NCBI GenBank assembly: GCA_002837195.1
Contig: KZ478060.1
Span: 284,130-348,129, forward strand
Origin: Enterobacterales bacterium CwR94
GTDB taxonomy: Bacteria > Pseudomonadota > Gammaproteobacteria > Enterobacterales > Enterobacteriaceae
Direction of reading: 5' to 3'
DNA: 64,000 nt
The notes beneath the pieces were generated by a model, which had not been told where the DNA came from, ran no database searches, and saw only the letters and a program-made list of their open reading frames with translations. Positions 54,280 through 64,000 of this stretch are shown piece after piece (the first letter of the stretch is position 1; the number at the start of each line of letters is the position of its first letter). Position numbers and translations under genes: made by a program.

Positions 54280-55749
54280 TTAATTGGCGAACGGATTACG
54301 GCTGTTATTGCTTGCCGGTGCCGCGGTGCGAGCCGGTGCGGCTGGCTGAGTATCCAGCGCCTGATTCACGCGAGCATCTTGCTGCGGGCTCTCCGGTGCC
54401 ACGGCTTCTGGCGTGGTGGAGATCTCTTTACCTAACTGATTATTCAGCGCAACCAGGTCTTCCTCGTTTAAGGTGCCGATGGCTGACTTGATGTTCAACT
54501 GATTCGTCATGTAGGTATAGCGGGCGCTGGAGAGGTTTTGCTTCGCCTGATACAGCGTTGTCGTGGCGTCCAGCACATCAACAATGGTACGCGTACCCAC
54601 GCTGTAACCCGCTTCCATGGCATCCAGTGAACTCTGTGCAGAGATAACGGACTGCTGGTAAGCCTCGATGCTGCTGACTGACGCATTCACGTTGTTATAG
54701 GACGAACGCACGGTTTGCACGGCTGTGCGGTGTGCGCTTTCCAACTGCTCACTGGCGGAAACAAAGTTAAACTGCGCCTGTTTCACCTGTGAGGTGACGG
54801 CACCACCGCTATACAGCGGCAGCGTAAAGCTCAGGCCCACCTGATTATTGCCCGAGATGCTGTCCTGCGTGCCTGAGGTGGTACCCGCACGGCTGCCACT
54901 GTATTTGCTGTTGCTTAAACCGGTCTGCGCGGTCAAGCCCAGTGTGGGCATGTGGCCAGTTTCCGCTGAACGGATTTGCTCACGTGCCAGGTCCTGATTC
55001 AAACGCGCCGTTAACAAACTTAAATTGCGGCTTTCAGCTTCTTTTTGCAGTTGGTTCACGTTGGCCGGTTTTTGCGTCTTGAAACCGTTAATATTTAACG
55101 AGGCCAGTGTCGGATAATAATTACCTGTCACCTGACGCAGCGCTTCGACGGCATTATCCAACGCGTTACGGGCAGCCACTTCATTGGCCAGTACTGTGTC
55201 ATACTGTGAGCGGGCATTTTGCACATCGGTGATCGCCACCAGACCCACGTTAAAACGCTGAGTGGTTTGATCCAGTTGGCGATAAATGGCCTGTTTGTTG
55301 GCTTCGGTGTATGACAGCGCATCAATGGCGCTTAATACGTTGAAATAGGCGGTTGCGGTGTTCAGAATCAGCGTCTGCTGCGCCGTTTGATAAGAGACAT
55401 CCTGCACGCCTGCCGCTTTTTCTTGTAAAGTCAGCGCACGCCACTTCGACATATCAAACAGCGTTTGCGTCAATTGCAGCGAGCCACTGGTGGTATTGGT
55501 ATCCAGCCCGCGTGCATCGCGGTAGCCGTTATTCCAGGTGTAATCTGCACCCAAGCCTAACTGAGGTAACAACGGGCTGCGCGCTTCGTTAATCTTTTCA
55601 AACGCCGCATCACGCGTAGCGGCACTGCTGCGAAGGTCGGGGTTGCTCAGTTTGGCCTGCTGATAAATTTGCAACAGGTTTTCTGCCTGGCTGGTCGCAC
55701 TGAAGCCAATCAGGCTCAGGCCAATCAATGATGGGAGCAGTTTCTTCAT
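54280..55749 (-). CDS. tolC: Outer-membrane efflux channel TolC
   Basis: This 489-residue protein is the trimeric outer-membrane exit duct of tripartite efflux pumps and type I secretion. A signal peptide covers 1-22 (ending SQA before ENLLQIYQQAK). Two repeated halves show the helical hairpins and beta strands, e.g. SPLLPQLGLGADYTWNNGYR and AGHMPTLGLTAQTG-like equivalents, and GYSVGTRTIVDVLDATTTLY. The C-terminal tail is Ala/Pro-rich. AAGGAACG precedes the start, divergent from nudF. Confidence 0.98.
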   Translation of the reverse strand: MKKLLPSLIGLSLIGFSATSQAENLLQIYQQAKLSNPDLRSSAATRDAAFEKINEARSPLLPQLGLGADYTWNNGYRDARGLDTNTTSGSLQLTQTLFDMSKWRALTLQEKAAGVQDVSYQTAQQTLILNTATAYFNVLSAIDALSYTEANKQAIYRQLDQTTQRFNVGLVAITDVQNARSQYDTVLANEVAARNALDNAVEALRQVTGNYYPTLASLNINGFKTQKPANVNQLQKEAESRNLSLLTARLNQDLAREQIRSAETGHMPTLGLTAQTGLSNSKYSGSRAGTTSGTQDSISGNNQVGLSFTLPLYSGGAVTSQVKQAQFNFVSASEQLESAHRTAVQTVRSSYNNVNASVSSIEAYQQSVISAQSSLDAMEAGYSVGTRTIVDVLDATTTLYQAKQNLSSARYTYMTNQLNIKSAIGTLNEEDLVALNNQLGKEISTTPEAVAPESPQQDARVNQALDTQPAAPARTAAPASNNSRNPFAN

Positions 55750-55963
55750 TTGCGTTCCTTGTAGTGCAGCAATATTGCTATGGTAGCGCTGACATATACT
55801 AAAAAAATAATCGAAGATTCTAGCAGAATCACACAGGCGATTAAGTTGGCTGAACGTGCCATCTTACGGGAGTTAATCTACTTAATAAGCCGCATCTTCA
55901 CCAGAATTGGCGTCAGTAAGGCAAAATTAAGCCTCTGATCGACAAAATACGGAGAGTCACCGC

Positions 55964-56599
55964 ATGTCAGACCACAAAAAATCCCCTGTGCGTTTTGGAA
56001 AAAACGATGTAGAAATTATTGCACGTGAAACCGCCTGGGACGGTTTTTTTTCCATTCAGCGTTATCGGTTTCGCCATCGGCTGTTTAGCGGTGAAATGAG
56101 CGGCGAAGTGGTGCGTGAAGTTTTTGAGCGCGGACATGCTGTTGTGCTGCTACCCTATGATCCCCTGCGCGATGAAGTCGTGCTGATCGAACAAATCCGC
56201 ATCCCGGCTTATGATTCCAGCCCGTCGCCCTGGTTATTGGAAATGGTGGCGGGCATGGTTGAACCCGGTGAGACAGATGAAGACGTAGCGCGACGTGAAG
56301 CGGTTGAAGAGGCAGGCTTAGATGTCGGACGCATCAAACCGGTCATCAACTATCTCGCCAGCCCCGGGGGAACCAGTGAACGTCTGGCCGTGATGGTGGG
56401 AGAAGTGGATGCTCGTCAGGCGTCTGGCACGCACGGCCTGGCAGAGGAAAATGAAGACATTTTGGTTCATGTGGTGAGTCGCGAGCAGGCCTACCAGTGG
56501 GTCGAAGAGGGGATTATCGATAACGCAGCAACTGTCATTGCCTTGCAATGGCTGGCGTTGCACCATAAGAAACTCCAACACGAGTGGGATCCGGCATGA
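55964..56599 (+). CDS. nudF: ADP-ribose pyrophosphatase
   Basis: This 211-residue Nudix hydrolase splits ADP-ribose to AMP and ribose-5-phosphate. The Nudix box [20 protein letters not shown] (extended by AGLD) is complete, and the N-terminal swap domain ([20 protein letters not shown]) is as in E. coli. It begins the nudF-yqiB-cpdA-yqiA-parE cluster; its stop overlaps the yqiB start (ATGATG). Confidence 0.97.
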   Translation: MSDHKKSPVRFGKNDVEIIARETAWDGFFSIQRYRFRHRLFSGEMSGEVVREVFERGHAVVLLPYDPLRDEVVLIEQIRIPAYDSSPSPWLLEMVAGMVEPGETDEDVARREAVEEAGLDVGRIKPVINYLASPGGTSERLAVMVGEVDARQASGTHGLAEENEDILVHVVSREQAYQWVEEGIIDNAATVIALQWLALHHKKLQHEWDPA

Positions 56600-57021
56600 T
56601 GAAGCGCTACACACCTGATTTTCCCGAAATGATGCGGCTGTGCGAAACCAATTTCGCCCAACTCCGTCGCTTGCTGCCGCGAAAAGATGAAGCGGGCGAG
56701 TCGGTGACCTACCAGGTAAATGGCGCCCACTATTGTTTGACGATCCAGGAATCCACGCGCTACACCACCTTGGTGGAGATTCGTCAGACGGCTCCGGCGG
56801 TAAGTTACTGGAGTCTGCCTTCTATGTCTGTCAGACTCTATCATGACGCGATGGTTGCGGAAGTGTGTTCCACACAGCAGATCTATCGCTTCAAAGCACG
56901 CTATGATTACCCAAATAAAAAGCTGCATCAGCGTGATGAAAAACATCAAATTAATCAATTTCTGGCCGACTGGCTGCGTTATTGCTTACTACACGGGGCA
57001 ATGATGACGCCCGTTTGTTAA
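56599..57021 (+). CDS. yqiB: DUF1249 protein YqiB
   Basis: This 140-residue protein of unknown function is strongly conserved with E. coli YqiB: it begins [20 protein letters not shown] and ends near [21 protein letters not shown] start at the ATG at 56599 to match the E. coli start; the ATG at 56596 is adjacent. Translation is coupled to nudF by overlap, and cpdA follows after 45 bp. Confidence 0.93.
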   Translation: MKRYTPDFPEMMRLCETNFAQLRRLLPRKDEAGESVTYQVNGAHYCLTIQESTRYTTLVEIRQTAPAVSYWSLPSMSVRLYHDAMVAEVCSTQQIYRFKARYDYPNKKLHQRDEKHQINQFLADWLRYCLLHGAMMTPVC

Positions 57022-57066
57022 TTGCGTCTTTACACATGTTTTATGCGAAAACCTTAAGGATTTTGA

Positions 57067-57900
57067 TTGGATAGCCTGTCAATGTTTCCTGTGTCGAGTG
57101 GGGCGAAATTCAGGATTTTGCAGTTAACGGATACCCATTTGTTTGCAGGCAAACACGAAACGTTGCTGGGAGTGAATACGTGGTCGAGCTTTGAGGCGGT
57201 GTTGGACACCCTTGTCGCAGAGCAACGCCCCTACGATCTCATTGTTGCTTCGGGGGATCTGGCGCAGGATCATTCGCCGGAGGCCTACCAGCATTTCGTT
57301 GACGCGATTGCGCGGCTCAATGCTGCACCTGTGGTGTGGTTACCGGGTAATCACGATTATCAACCCACCATGGTCACTACGCTGGCAAATGGCGCGGGGA
57401 TCAGCGACACAAAGCACATCCTGGTGGGCGACGCGTGGCAAGTGGTTCTGCTTGATAGCCAGGTGCCCGGCGTTCCACATGGTGAGTTGAGCGATTATCA
57501 ACTCGAATGGCTGGAACGCACGCTGTCTGCCCACGCTTCCCGCCATACGTTGATCTTTTTACATCATCACCCGATGCCGTCTGGCTGCACCTGGCTTGAT
57601 CAACACAGCCTGCGTAATTCGCATATGCTGGAAGCGGCATTACAGGCGTTTCCGTTGGCTAAAACGCTGGTGTGCGGACACATCCATCAGGATCTTGATT
57701 TGAACTGGAATGGCCGCCGTTTGCTGTCCACGCCGTCAACCTGTGTTCAATTCAAACCGCATTGCACCAATTTCACCATTGATACCGTGCCGCCAGGCTG
57801 GCGTTGGTTAACGCTGGGCCCTGATGGCAGCGTAGAAACCGAGGTTCAGCGTTTGCAGACCTCACGCTTCACGCCCGATTTAGATTCAGAAGGCTACTGA
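57067..57900 (+). CDS. cpdA: 3',5'-cyclic AMP phosphodiesterase
   Basis: This 277-residue class III phosphodiesterase hydrolyses cAMP. The metallophosphoesterase residues are visible in [47 protein letters not shown] and [11 protein letters not shown]. The start is TTG at 57067, giving MDSLSMFPV, which lines up with the TTG start used in E. coli; AAGGA lies before it. yqiA follows with one base between. Confidence 0.96.
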   Translation: MDSLSMFPVSSGAKFRILQLTDTHLFAGKHETLLGVNTWSSFEAVLDTLVAEQRPYDLIVASGDLAQDHSPEAYQHFVDAIARLNAAPVVWLPGNHDYQPTMVTTLANGAGISDTKHILVGDAWQVVLLDSQVPGVPHGELSDYQLEWLERTLSAHASRHTLIFLHHHPMPSGCTWLDQHSLRNSHMLEAALQAFPLAKTLVCGHIHQDLDLNWNGRRLLSTPSTCVQFKPHCTNFTIDTVPPGWRWLTLGPDGSVETEVQRLQTSRFTPDLDSEGY

Positions 57901-57901
57901 G

Positions 57902-60432
<2,531 letters not shown>

Positions 60433-60490
60433 TAGCCCTGGGCCTTTACCTCATCACTCAGTGTGGTAGAGGCCCCATTCATTCCCGTTA

Positions 60491-61114
60491 TTACTGCGCC
60501 TTAGTCTCTTTCAAATACTTATAAATCGTGGCTCTGCCCATCGACAACACATTGGCGACATAGTCCGCCGAGTTACGCACATTAAACGTGCCCTGCCGGT
60601 AGAGCGCCGTCACCAGCGCTTTTTTATCCTCACGCGAGAGTCCCGTCAGTGACGTGTGGTTTTCTGCCAGCCACTGATGCACAAAGGTATTAATTTTCTC
60701 GCGCCAGTCCTCTTCGAACAGTTGCACCGGTTGCGGTTGCAGGCGGTTGACCGATAAGAACATCTCCAGCGCCTGTTTGGCATCTTCCAGCAATCCGGTG
60801 CTGAAATTGATGCACATCAGATAGCGCTCACTCTGTTCAACATTGACCTTGATGCTCACGGAACGCATTTTTCTGCCGTCCCAGTTCAACTGTTCATAAG
60901 GTCCGGTTAGCGTGGCCAACGTATCGAGCGATAGCGCTTCCAGGCCTGCATCATCGCCAACGTTGCGGCGGGAAATATTGTTGGCTAAATAGACGATTTT
61001 ACGGCTCTCGGTATCGTGGATCGCCACTTCAACGGCCGGAAAAAAGAGGGCCGCAATGCCTTCGGCAATGTTTTTAAGGGTCTTAAGCGCCAAGGGTGCG
61101 TCGGAGGAGGGCAT
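60491..61114 (-). CDS. DauR/YheO-like HTH regulator (PAS-like + HTH)
   Basis: This 207-residue regulator has the N-terminal YheO/PAS-like domain (about 10-110, IAALFFPAVEVAIHDTESRK) and a C-terminal DauR-type helix-turn-helix (about 150-207, FNVRNSADYVANVLSMGRAT). DauR represses D-arginine catabolism in Pseudomonas, and relatives sit with amino-acid racemase or dehydratase genes. Its start overlaps the stop of the cyclodeaminase-fold gene by one base, so it is the third gene of that operon. It could recognise the TATTGTCTA sites at 63052-63087. Confidence 0.85.
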   Translation of the reverse strand: MPSSDAPLALKTLKNIAEGIAALFFPAVEVAIHDTESRKIVYLANNISRRNVGDDAGLEALSLDTLATLTGPYEQLNWDGRKMRSVSIKVNVEQSERYLMCINFSTGLLEDAKQALEMFLSVNRLQPQPVQLFEEDWREKINTFVHQWLAENHTSLTGLSREDKKALVTALYRQGTFNVRNSADYVANVLSMGRATIYKYLKETKAQ

Positions 61115-62067
61115 CAGGCGGCACCTTTTTCATATTGCGCCAAAATACTGGCTGAGATTTGCGCATCCTGTACGCCGAGCCCGGTTAAATCGGCCACGGT
61201 AATATCGCCGGCCTGACGCACATACTGCGTGCGATCACTGAGCAACGCGCCAATTTCAATCCGTGTTTGCTCATCTCGCGATGGCGTGGAGACATGGCTC
61301 AGTTCGCCATACTGACGGCACTGGGCCAGTGAATCGACCAATATGCAGTGGGCATCAGCAAGAATGTTGGCTGCTAGTTCTTGCTTGCCTGGGGCGTCAG
61401 CACCCACGGCGGTGATGTGCGTGCCGGGCATAATCCATTCGCGTTGCAATAAGGGAACAAGGGAGGGCGTGGCAGTGACAATAATGGATGCGCTGTTGGC
61501 GGCATCCTGCGCATTTTCTGTGGTCACCAGGTGGGCATCCGTATCCGCCAGCCGCTGACGAAATTGTGTCAGTGCCTGCTCGCTACGACCCCAGACGATC
61601 ACCTCGCGACAGGCTGTCAGCGTCAACAACTGGCGCAGTTGCAGCTCAGCTTGTAATCCCGTGCCAAAAATAGCCAGCCGTTCCACGCGCGCAGGCAGCA
61701 GCAATTCGGCGGCAATCCTGCCCGCTAATGCGGTGCGCATGGCGGTGAGCCAGCCATGGTCGTTGAGCAGCACTTGCGGTTGTCCGTTCTGCGCCGAGAA
61801 CAGCAGGTTCAGTCCATCATTGCTGGGGAGACCCTGCTCCGGGTTGCGATAAAATCCGCTGGAGATTTTCACGCAGAAGCTGTCACTGCCGACAATCCAG
61901 GCGGATTTAACACAGCAGTCACCGCCAGCCTCAGGAAAGAAAAACTGCTGCACCGGGGGCAACTGTATCTGACCCGCCGAAAACGCCTGGAAGCCGGCCT
62001 TCACCTTTTCCAGCGCATCTTGTGGGTGATACAAGGCTTTGATTTGCGCCTCTTCAATGACTCTCAT
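61114..62067 (-). CDS. Ornithine cyclodeaminase/mu-crystallin-fold protein, probable imine reductase (BhcD-like)
   Basis: This 317-residue protein has the OCD/mu-crystallin plan: substrate part (PPVQQFFFPEAGGDCCVKSA, KISSGFYRNPEQGLPSNDG) and a Rossmann NAD(P) part (LAIFGTGLQAELQLRQLLTL). Its start overlaps the stop of the upstream PLP dehydratase (ATGA). A dehydratase acting on 3-hydroxyaspartate yields iminosuccinate, and the BhcD member of this fold reduces iminosuccinate to aspartate. The pair is therefore best read as BhcB/BhcD-like, with the EutB/EutC ectoine-utilisation pair as the main alternative. Which one cannot be settled by reading. Confidence 0.8.
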   Translation of the reverse strand: MRVIEEAQIKALYHPQDALEKVKAGFQAFSAGQIQLPPVQQFFFPEAGGDCCVKSAWIVGSDSFCVKISSGFYRNPEQGLPSNDGLNLLFSAQNGQPQVLLNDHGWLTAMRTALAGRIAAELLLPARVERLAIFGTGLQAELQLRQLLTLTACREVIVWGRSEQALTQFRQRLADTDAHLVTTENAQDAANSASIIVTATPSLVPLLQREWIMPGTHITAVGADAPGKQELAANILADAHCILVDSLAQCRQYGELSHVSTPSRDEQTRIEIGALLSDRTQYVRQAGDITVADLTGLGVQDAQISASILAQYEKGAA

Positions 62068-63029
62068 TTCACGGCCCCGGTGAATTTTTCCAACGTGATG
62101 TTTCTGCCGCACAAAATCACCGCCACGCGTTTACCGCGCCACTGTTCGGCTTGTTGTATAAAGGCCGCCATGGCCACGCCAGCCGCACCTTCGACCATCC
62201 AGCGTTCATAAACGGCCAGCGTTTTCATCGCCGATTTAATCTCTTCTTCACTGACAAGTACACACTCATCAATCACCTGCTGGCAGAGTGGAAATGTCAC
62301 GGTACCCGGCTCCAGGCCGCCAGCCGTGCCATCGGACAGCGTATCCTGCTCTGGCGGCTCGACAATCTCACCTGCCTCTAATGAGGAATACATCGCGGTG
62401 GACGCCGCAGGCCAGCAGCCGATAACACGGGTTGTGGGCGACAGTGTTTTCATGACGGCACCAATGCCTGAAATTAAACCGCCGCCGCCAACCGCAACAA
62501 ACACAGCATCCACCGGGGCTTCTTGTTCCAGCATCTCCAGCGCGATAGTGCCTTGTCCGGCAATCACATCAGCATCGTTATACGGTGACACAAAAGAAAC
62601 GCCTTCGCGGGCAGCGGTGGCGGCGGCCTCCAGCTCAACACTCAAAGCGTCTTTTTCCAGCGTGACCACGTTGGCACCGTAAGCGTGAATCGCTGCCAGT
62701 TTGAGCGGCGAGGCACTGGCGGCAGCATAAACAGTGACGGGCACGCCCGCCATGGCACCGGCTAACGCCATACCCTGACCGTGATTGCCCGAAGATGCGG
62801 TTATCACACCTTGCTGGCATTGCGCGGCATTAAGCAGGCGCATCTTGTTACTGGCGCCGCGAAATTTAAACGAACCGGTGTGCTGTAAATGCTCACTTTT
62901 CAGCAACAGATCACAGCCATACAGCGTGGATAAGGCGTGGCTGCGATCAAAGGGGGTGACTTTTACCTGTGGACGCAGCGCACTGTGTGCTTGTTGGCTG
63001 GAGAGGCAAATCTCGGCAGGGGTTGGCAT
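62064..63029 (-). CDS. Threonine/3-hydroxyaspartate dehydratase-like PLP enzyme
   Basis: This 321-residue fold-type II PLP enzyme has the cofactor Lys55 in HTGSFKFRGASNK, the phosphate and substrate loop TASSGNHGQGMALAG and the glycine loop AVGGGGLISGIG, and no regulatory ACT domain. It matches the short dehydratase group that includes threo-3-hydroxyaspartate ammonia-lyase, serine racemase and EutB. It is the first gene of the three-gene operon and lies 23 bp from the first operator copy. With the OCD-fold gene it could turn 3-hydroxyaspartate into aspartate via iminosuccinate. Confidence 0.85.
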   Translation of the reverse strand: MPTPAEICLSSQQAHSALRPQVKVTPFDRSHALSTLYGCDLLLKSEHLQHTGSFKFRGASNKMRLLNAAQCQQGVITASSGNHGQGMALAGAMAGVPVTVYAAASASPLKLAAIHAYGANVVTLEKDALSVELEAAATAAREGVSFVSPYNDADVIAGQGTIALEMLEQEAPVDAVFVAVGGGGLISGIGAVMKTLSPTTRVIGCWPAASTAMYSSLEAGEIVEPPEQDTLSDGTAGGLEPGTVTFPLCQQVIDECVLVSEEEIKSAMKTLAVYERWMVEGAAGVAMAAFIQQAEQWRGKRVAVILCGRNITLEKFTGAVK

Positions 63030-63051
63030 AATTCCACTCTCAATATGTATT

Positions 63052-63087
63052 TATTGTCTACTATAGACAATAAGTCTCTATTGTCTA
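63052..63087. promoter_or_regulatory. Three perfect copies of the 9-mer TATTGTCTA
   Basis: TATTGTCTA occurs at 63052-63060 and 63079-63087, and its exact complement TAGACAATA at 63064-63072. The first two make a palindrome with a three-base spacer. The cluster lies in the gap between the dehydratase operon and the divergent LysR gene and overlaps the likely minus-strand promoter. The local DauR-like or LysR protein is the probable binder. Confidence 0.6.
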
Positions 63088-63218
63088 GCCCTGTGCCACT
63101 GGCTGACCGCCCAAATGCATCCCTGATGCCTTGATGCGAGGAAGTGAACGCATTACGGCATAATCGTTGGTAGACTTTGTGCCGGTCGTGATGGCACATC
63201 AGATGAAAGAAGGCTGCG

Positions 63219-64000
63219 GTGAAAATAACCCTGGAAGAATTGAAAGCGTGGGTCGTGGTGGTGGACACGGGGTCGATTACCGCCGCGGCGGAACAACTGT
63301 GTCAGACGACATCCGGCATCAGCCGTGCCTTGAGCCGCCTTGAAAGCAAGCTGGAAACGACGCTGATGCACCGCACCACGCGACGTCTGGCGCTGACCGA
63401 GGAAGGTCAGGTCTTTCTTGAGCATGCGCGTGGCATCCTGGCCTCAGTTGAGGCTGCCGAAGAGCAGATCGCCCAGCGGCGGGAAACGCCCTCGGGACGC
63501 TTGCGGGTGAATGCTGCGACGCCCTTTATGCTGCATGTTATTGTGCCGCTGGTGGCCGAATTTCGCCGCCGTTATCCGCTGATTCACCTCGAATTAAACA
63601 CCGATGACCTGGTGATTGATTTGCTGGAGCAGCAAACGGATGTGGCCATCCGCATTGGGGAACTGCGTGATTCAACCATTCATGCCCGCGCATTGGGCAG
63701 TAGCAAGCTGCGGCTATTGGCCAGTCCAGCCTACCTGGCGCAACACGGCACGCCGCAGTCGGTCACGGATTTAGCCCAGCATTCGTTGATCGGCTTTTCG
63801 AAATCAGAACGCCACAATCAGTGGCCCATCTGGCTTAATGAGGGAGAGTTCTGGCAGGTGCAGCCCGCCATCAGCGCATCCAGCGGCGAAACTATCCGCC
63901 AACTTGCCCTGCAAGGACAAGGCATTGCGCGGATTTCTGATTTTCTCAGCCATGAGGATGTCGCGGCAGGGCGACTGGTGATTTTACTGGAGCAGGAAAC
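63219..64000 (+). CDS. LysR-family transcriptional regulator, cut by window end
   Basis: At least 260 residues are encoded and the frame is open to the last base. The winged helix-turn-helix is clear at residues 1-62 (AWVVVVDTGSITAAAEQLCQ, SGISRALSRLESKLETTLMH, RTTRRLALTEEG), followed by the effector domain (RLRVNAATPFMLHVIVPLVA, DVAIRIGEL). The start is GTG at 63219; no ATG in frame is near. It is divergent from the dehydratase operon and shares its control region, so it may be the activator of that operon. Confidence 0.88.
   Translation, partial: MKITLEELKAWVVVVDTGSITAAAEQLCQTTSGISRALSRLESKLETTLMHRTTRRLALTEEGQVFLEHARGILASVEAAEEQIAQRRETPSGRLRVNAATPFMLHVIVPLVAEFRRRYPLIHLELNTDDLVIDLLEQQTDVAIRIGELRDSTIHARALGSSKLRLLASPAYLAQHGTPQSVTDLAQHSLIGFSKSERHNQWPIWLNEGEFWQVQPAISASSGETIRQLALQGQGIARISDFLSHEDVAAGRLVILLEQE

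Overview
The window is chromosomal DNA from a member of the Enterobacterales. The block rpsU-dnaG-rpoD, tsaD, plsY, folB, uppP, cca, ygiM, ygiF, glnE, hldE, ubiK, ribB, ygiD, ygiC, ygiB, tolC, nudF, yqiB, cpdA, yqiA, parE has the gene content and close to the order seen in Escherichia coli relatives, and the proteins look close to their E. coli counterparts. Base composition outside one AT-rich patch and the accessory content would fit Erwiniaceae (Pantoea/Erwinia-like) or a neighbouring family, but the genus cannot be fixed from sequence reading alone. No CRISPR array, insertion sequence or rRNA gene was seen. There is one tRNA gene, tRNA-Ile2 with a CAU anticodon.

Layout. (1) 1-6.3 kb: an RpiR/MurR-type regulator and an operon with an amino-acid-type ABC importer (binding protein and two permeases, no ATPase), three DUF1989 (urea-carboxylase-associated) proteins and a cupin, preceded by three spaced GAAA-N6-TTTC palindromes. 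(2) 5.8-11.7 kb: DoxX protein, a PgeF-like multicopper-oxidase-fold protein, a beta-carbonic anhydrase translationally coupled to a SulP anion transporter, a periplasmic isochorismatase-fold hydrolase and a DJ-1/AraC regulator. (3) 11.7-24.0 kb: a large divergent catabolic locus around a GntR regulator. The minus arm holds an NMT1/SsuA-type ABC importer, class II aldolase, TauD-type dioxygenase, amidase and esterase; the plus arm holds the regulator, an atypical SDR, an aminotransferase, an alpha/beta hydrolase and an M20 carbamoylase-type hydrolase. An ATGTATACMT palindrome lies in front of each of the three transcription units. (4) 24.0-26.9 kb: three unrecognised membrane-associated proteins, partly very AT-rich, next to the 3' end of the tRNA-Ile2 gene, which looks like a small acquired island. 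(5) 27.1-33.5 kb: mug, then a LysR-centred locus (YtcJ-type amidohydrolase, two proteins with antibiotic-biosynthesis-monooxygenase domains, an MFS transporter and a YcaC-like hydrolase) with one duplicated promoter/operator sequence in front of both operons. (6) 33.8-60.4 kb: the conserved housekeeping block, including the FMN riboswitch of ribB and an added SleB-like hydrolase. (7) 60.5-64 kb: a coupled operon of a PLP dehydratase, an ornithine-cyclodeaminase-fold reductase and a DauR/YheO-like regulator, resembling the BhcB/BhcD part of the beta-hydroxyaspartate pathway, with three perfect copies of a 9-bp operator and a divergent LysR gene cut by the window end.

The accessory regions share a theme: import plus hydrolysis, deamination or carbamoyl removal of small nitrogen compounds (regions 1, 3, 7), each under its own dedicated regulator with a readable candidate operator. 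The best candidates for undescribed biology are the DUF1989 trio, the GntR catabolic locus with its three operators, the LysR dual-promoter locus, and the dehydratase/reductase pair.
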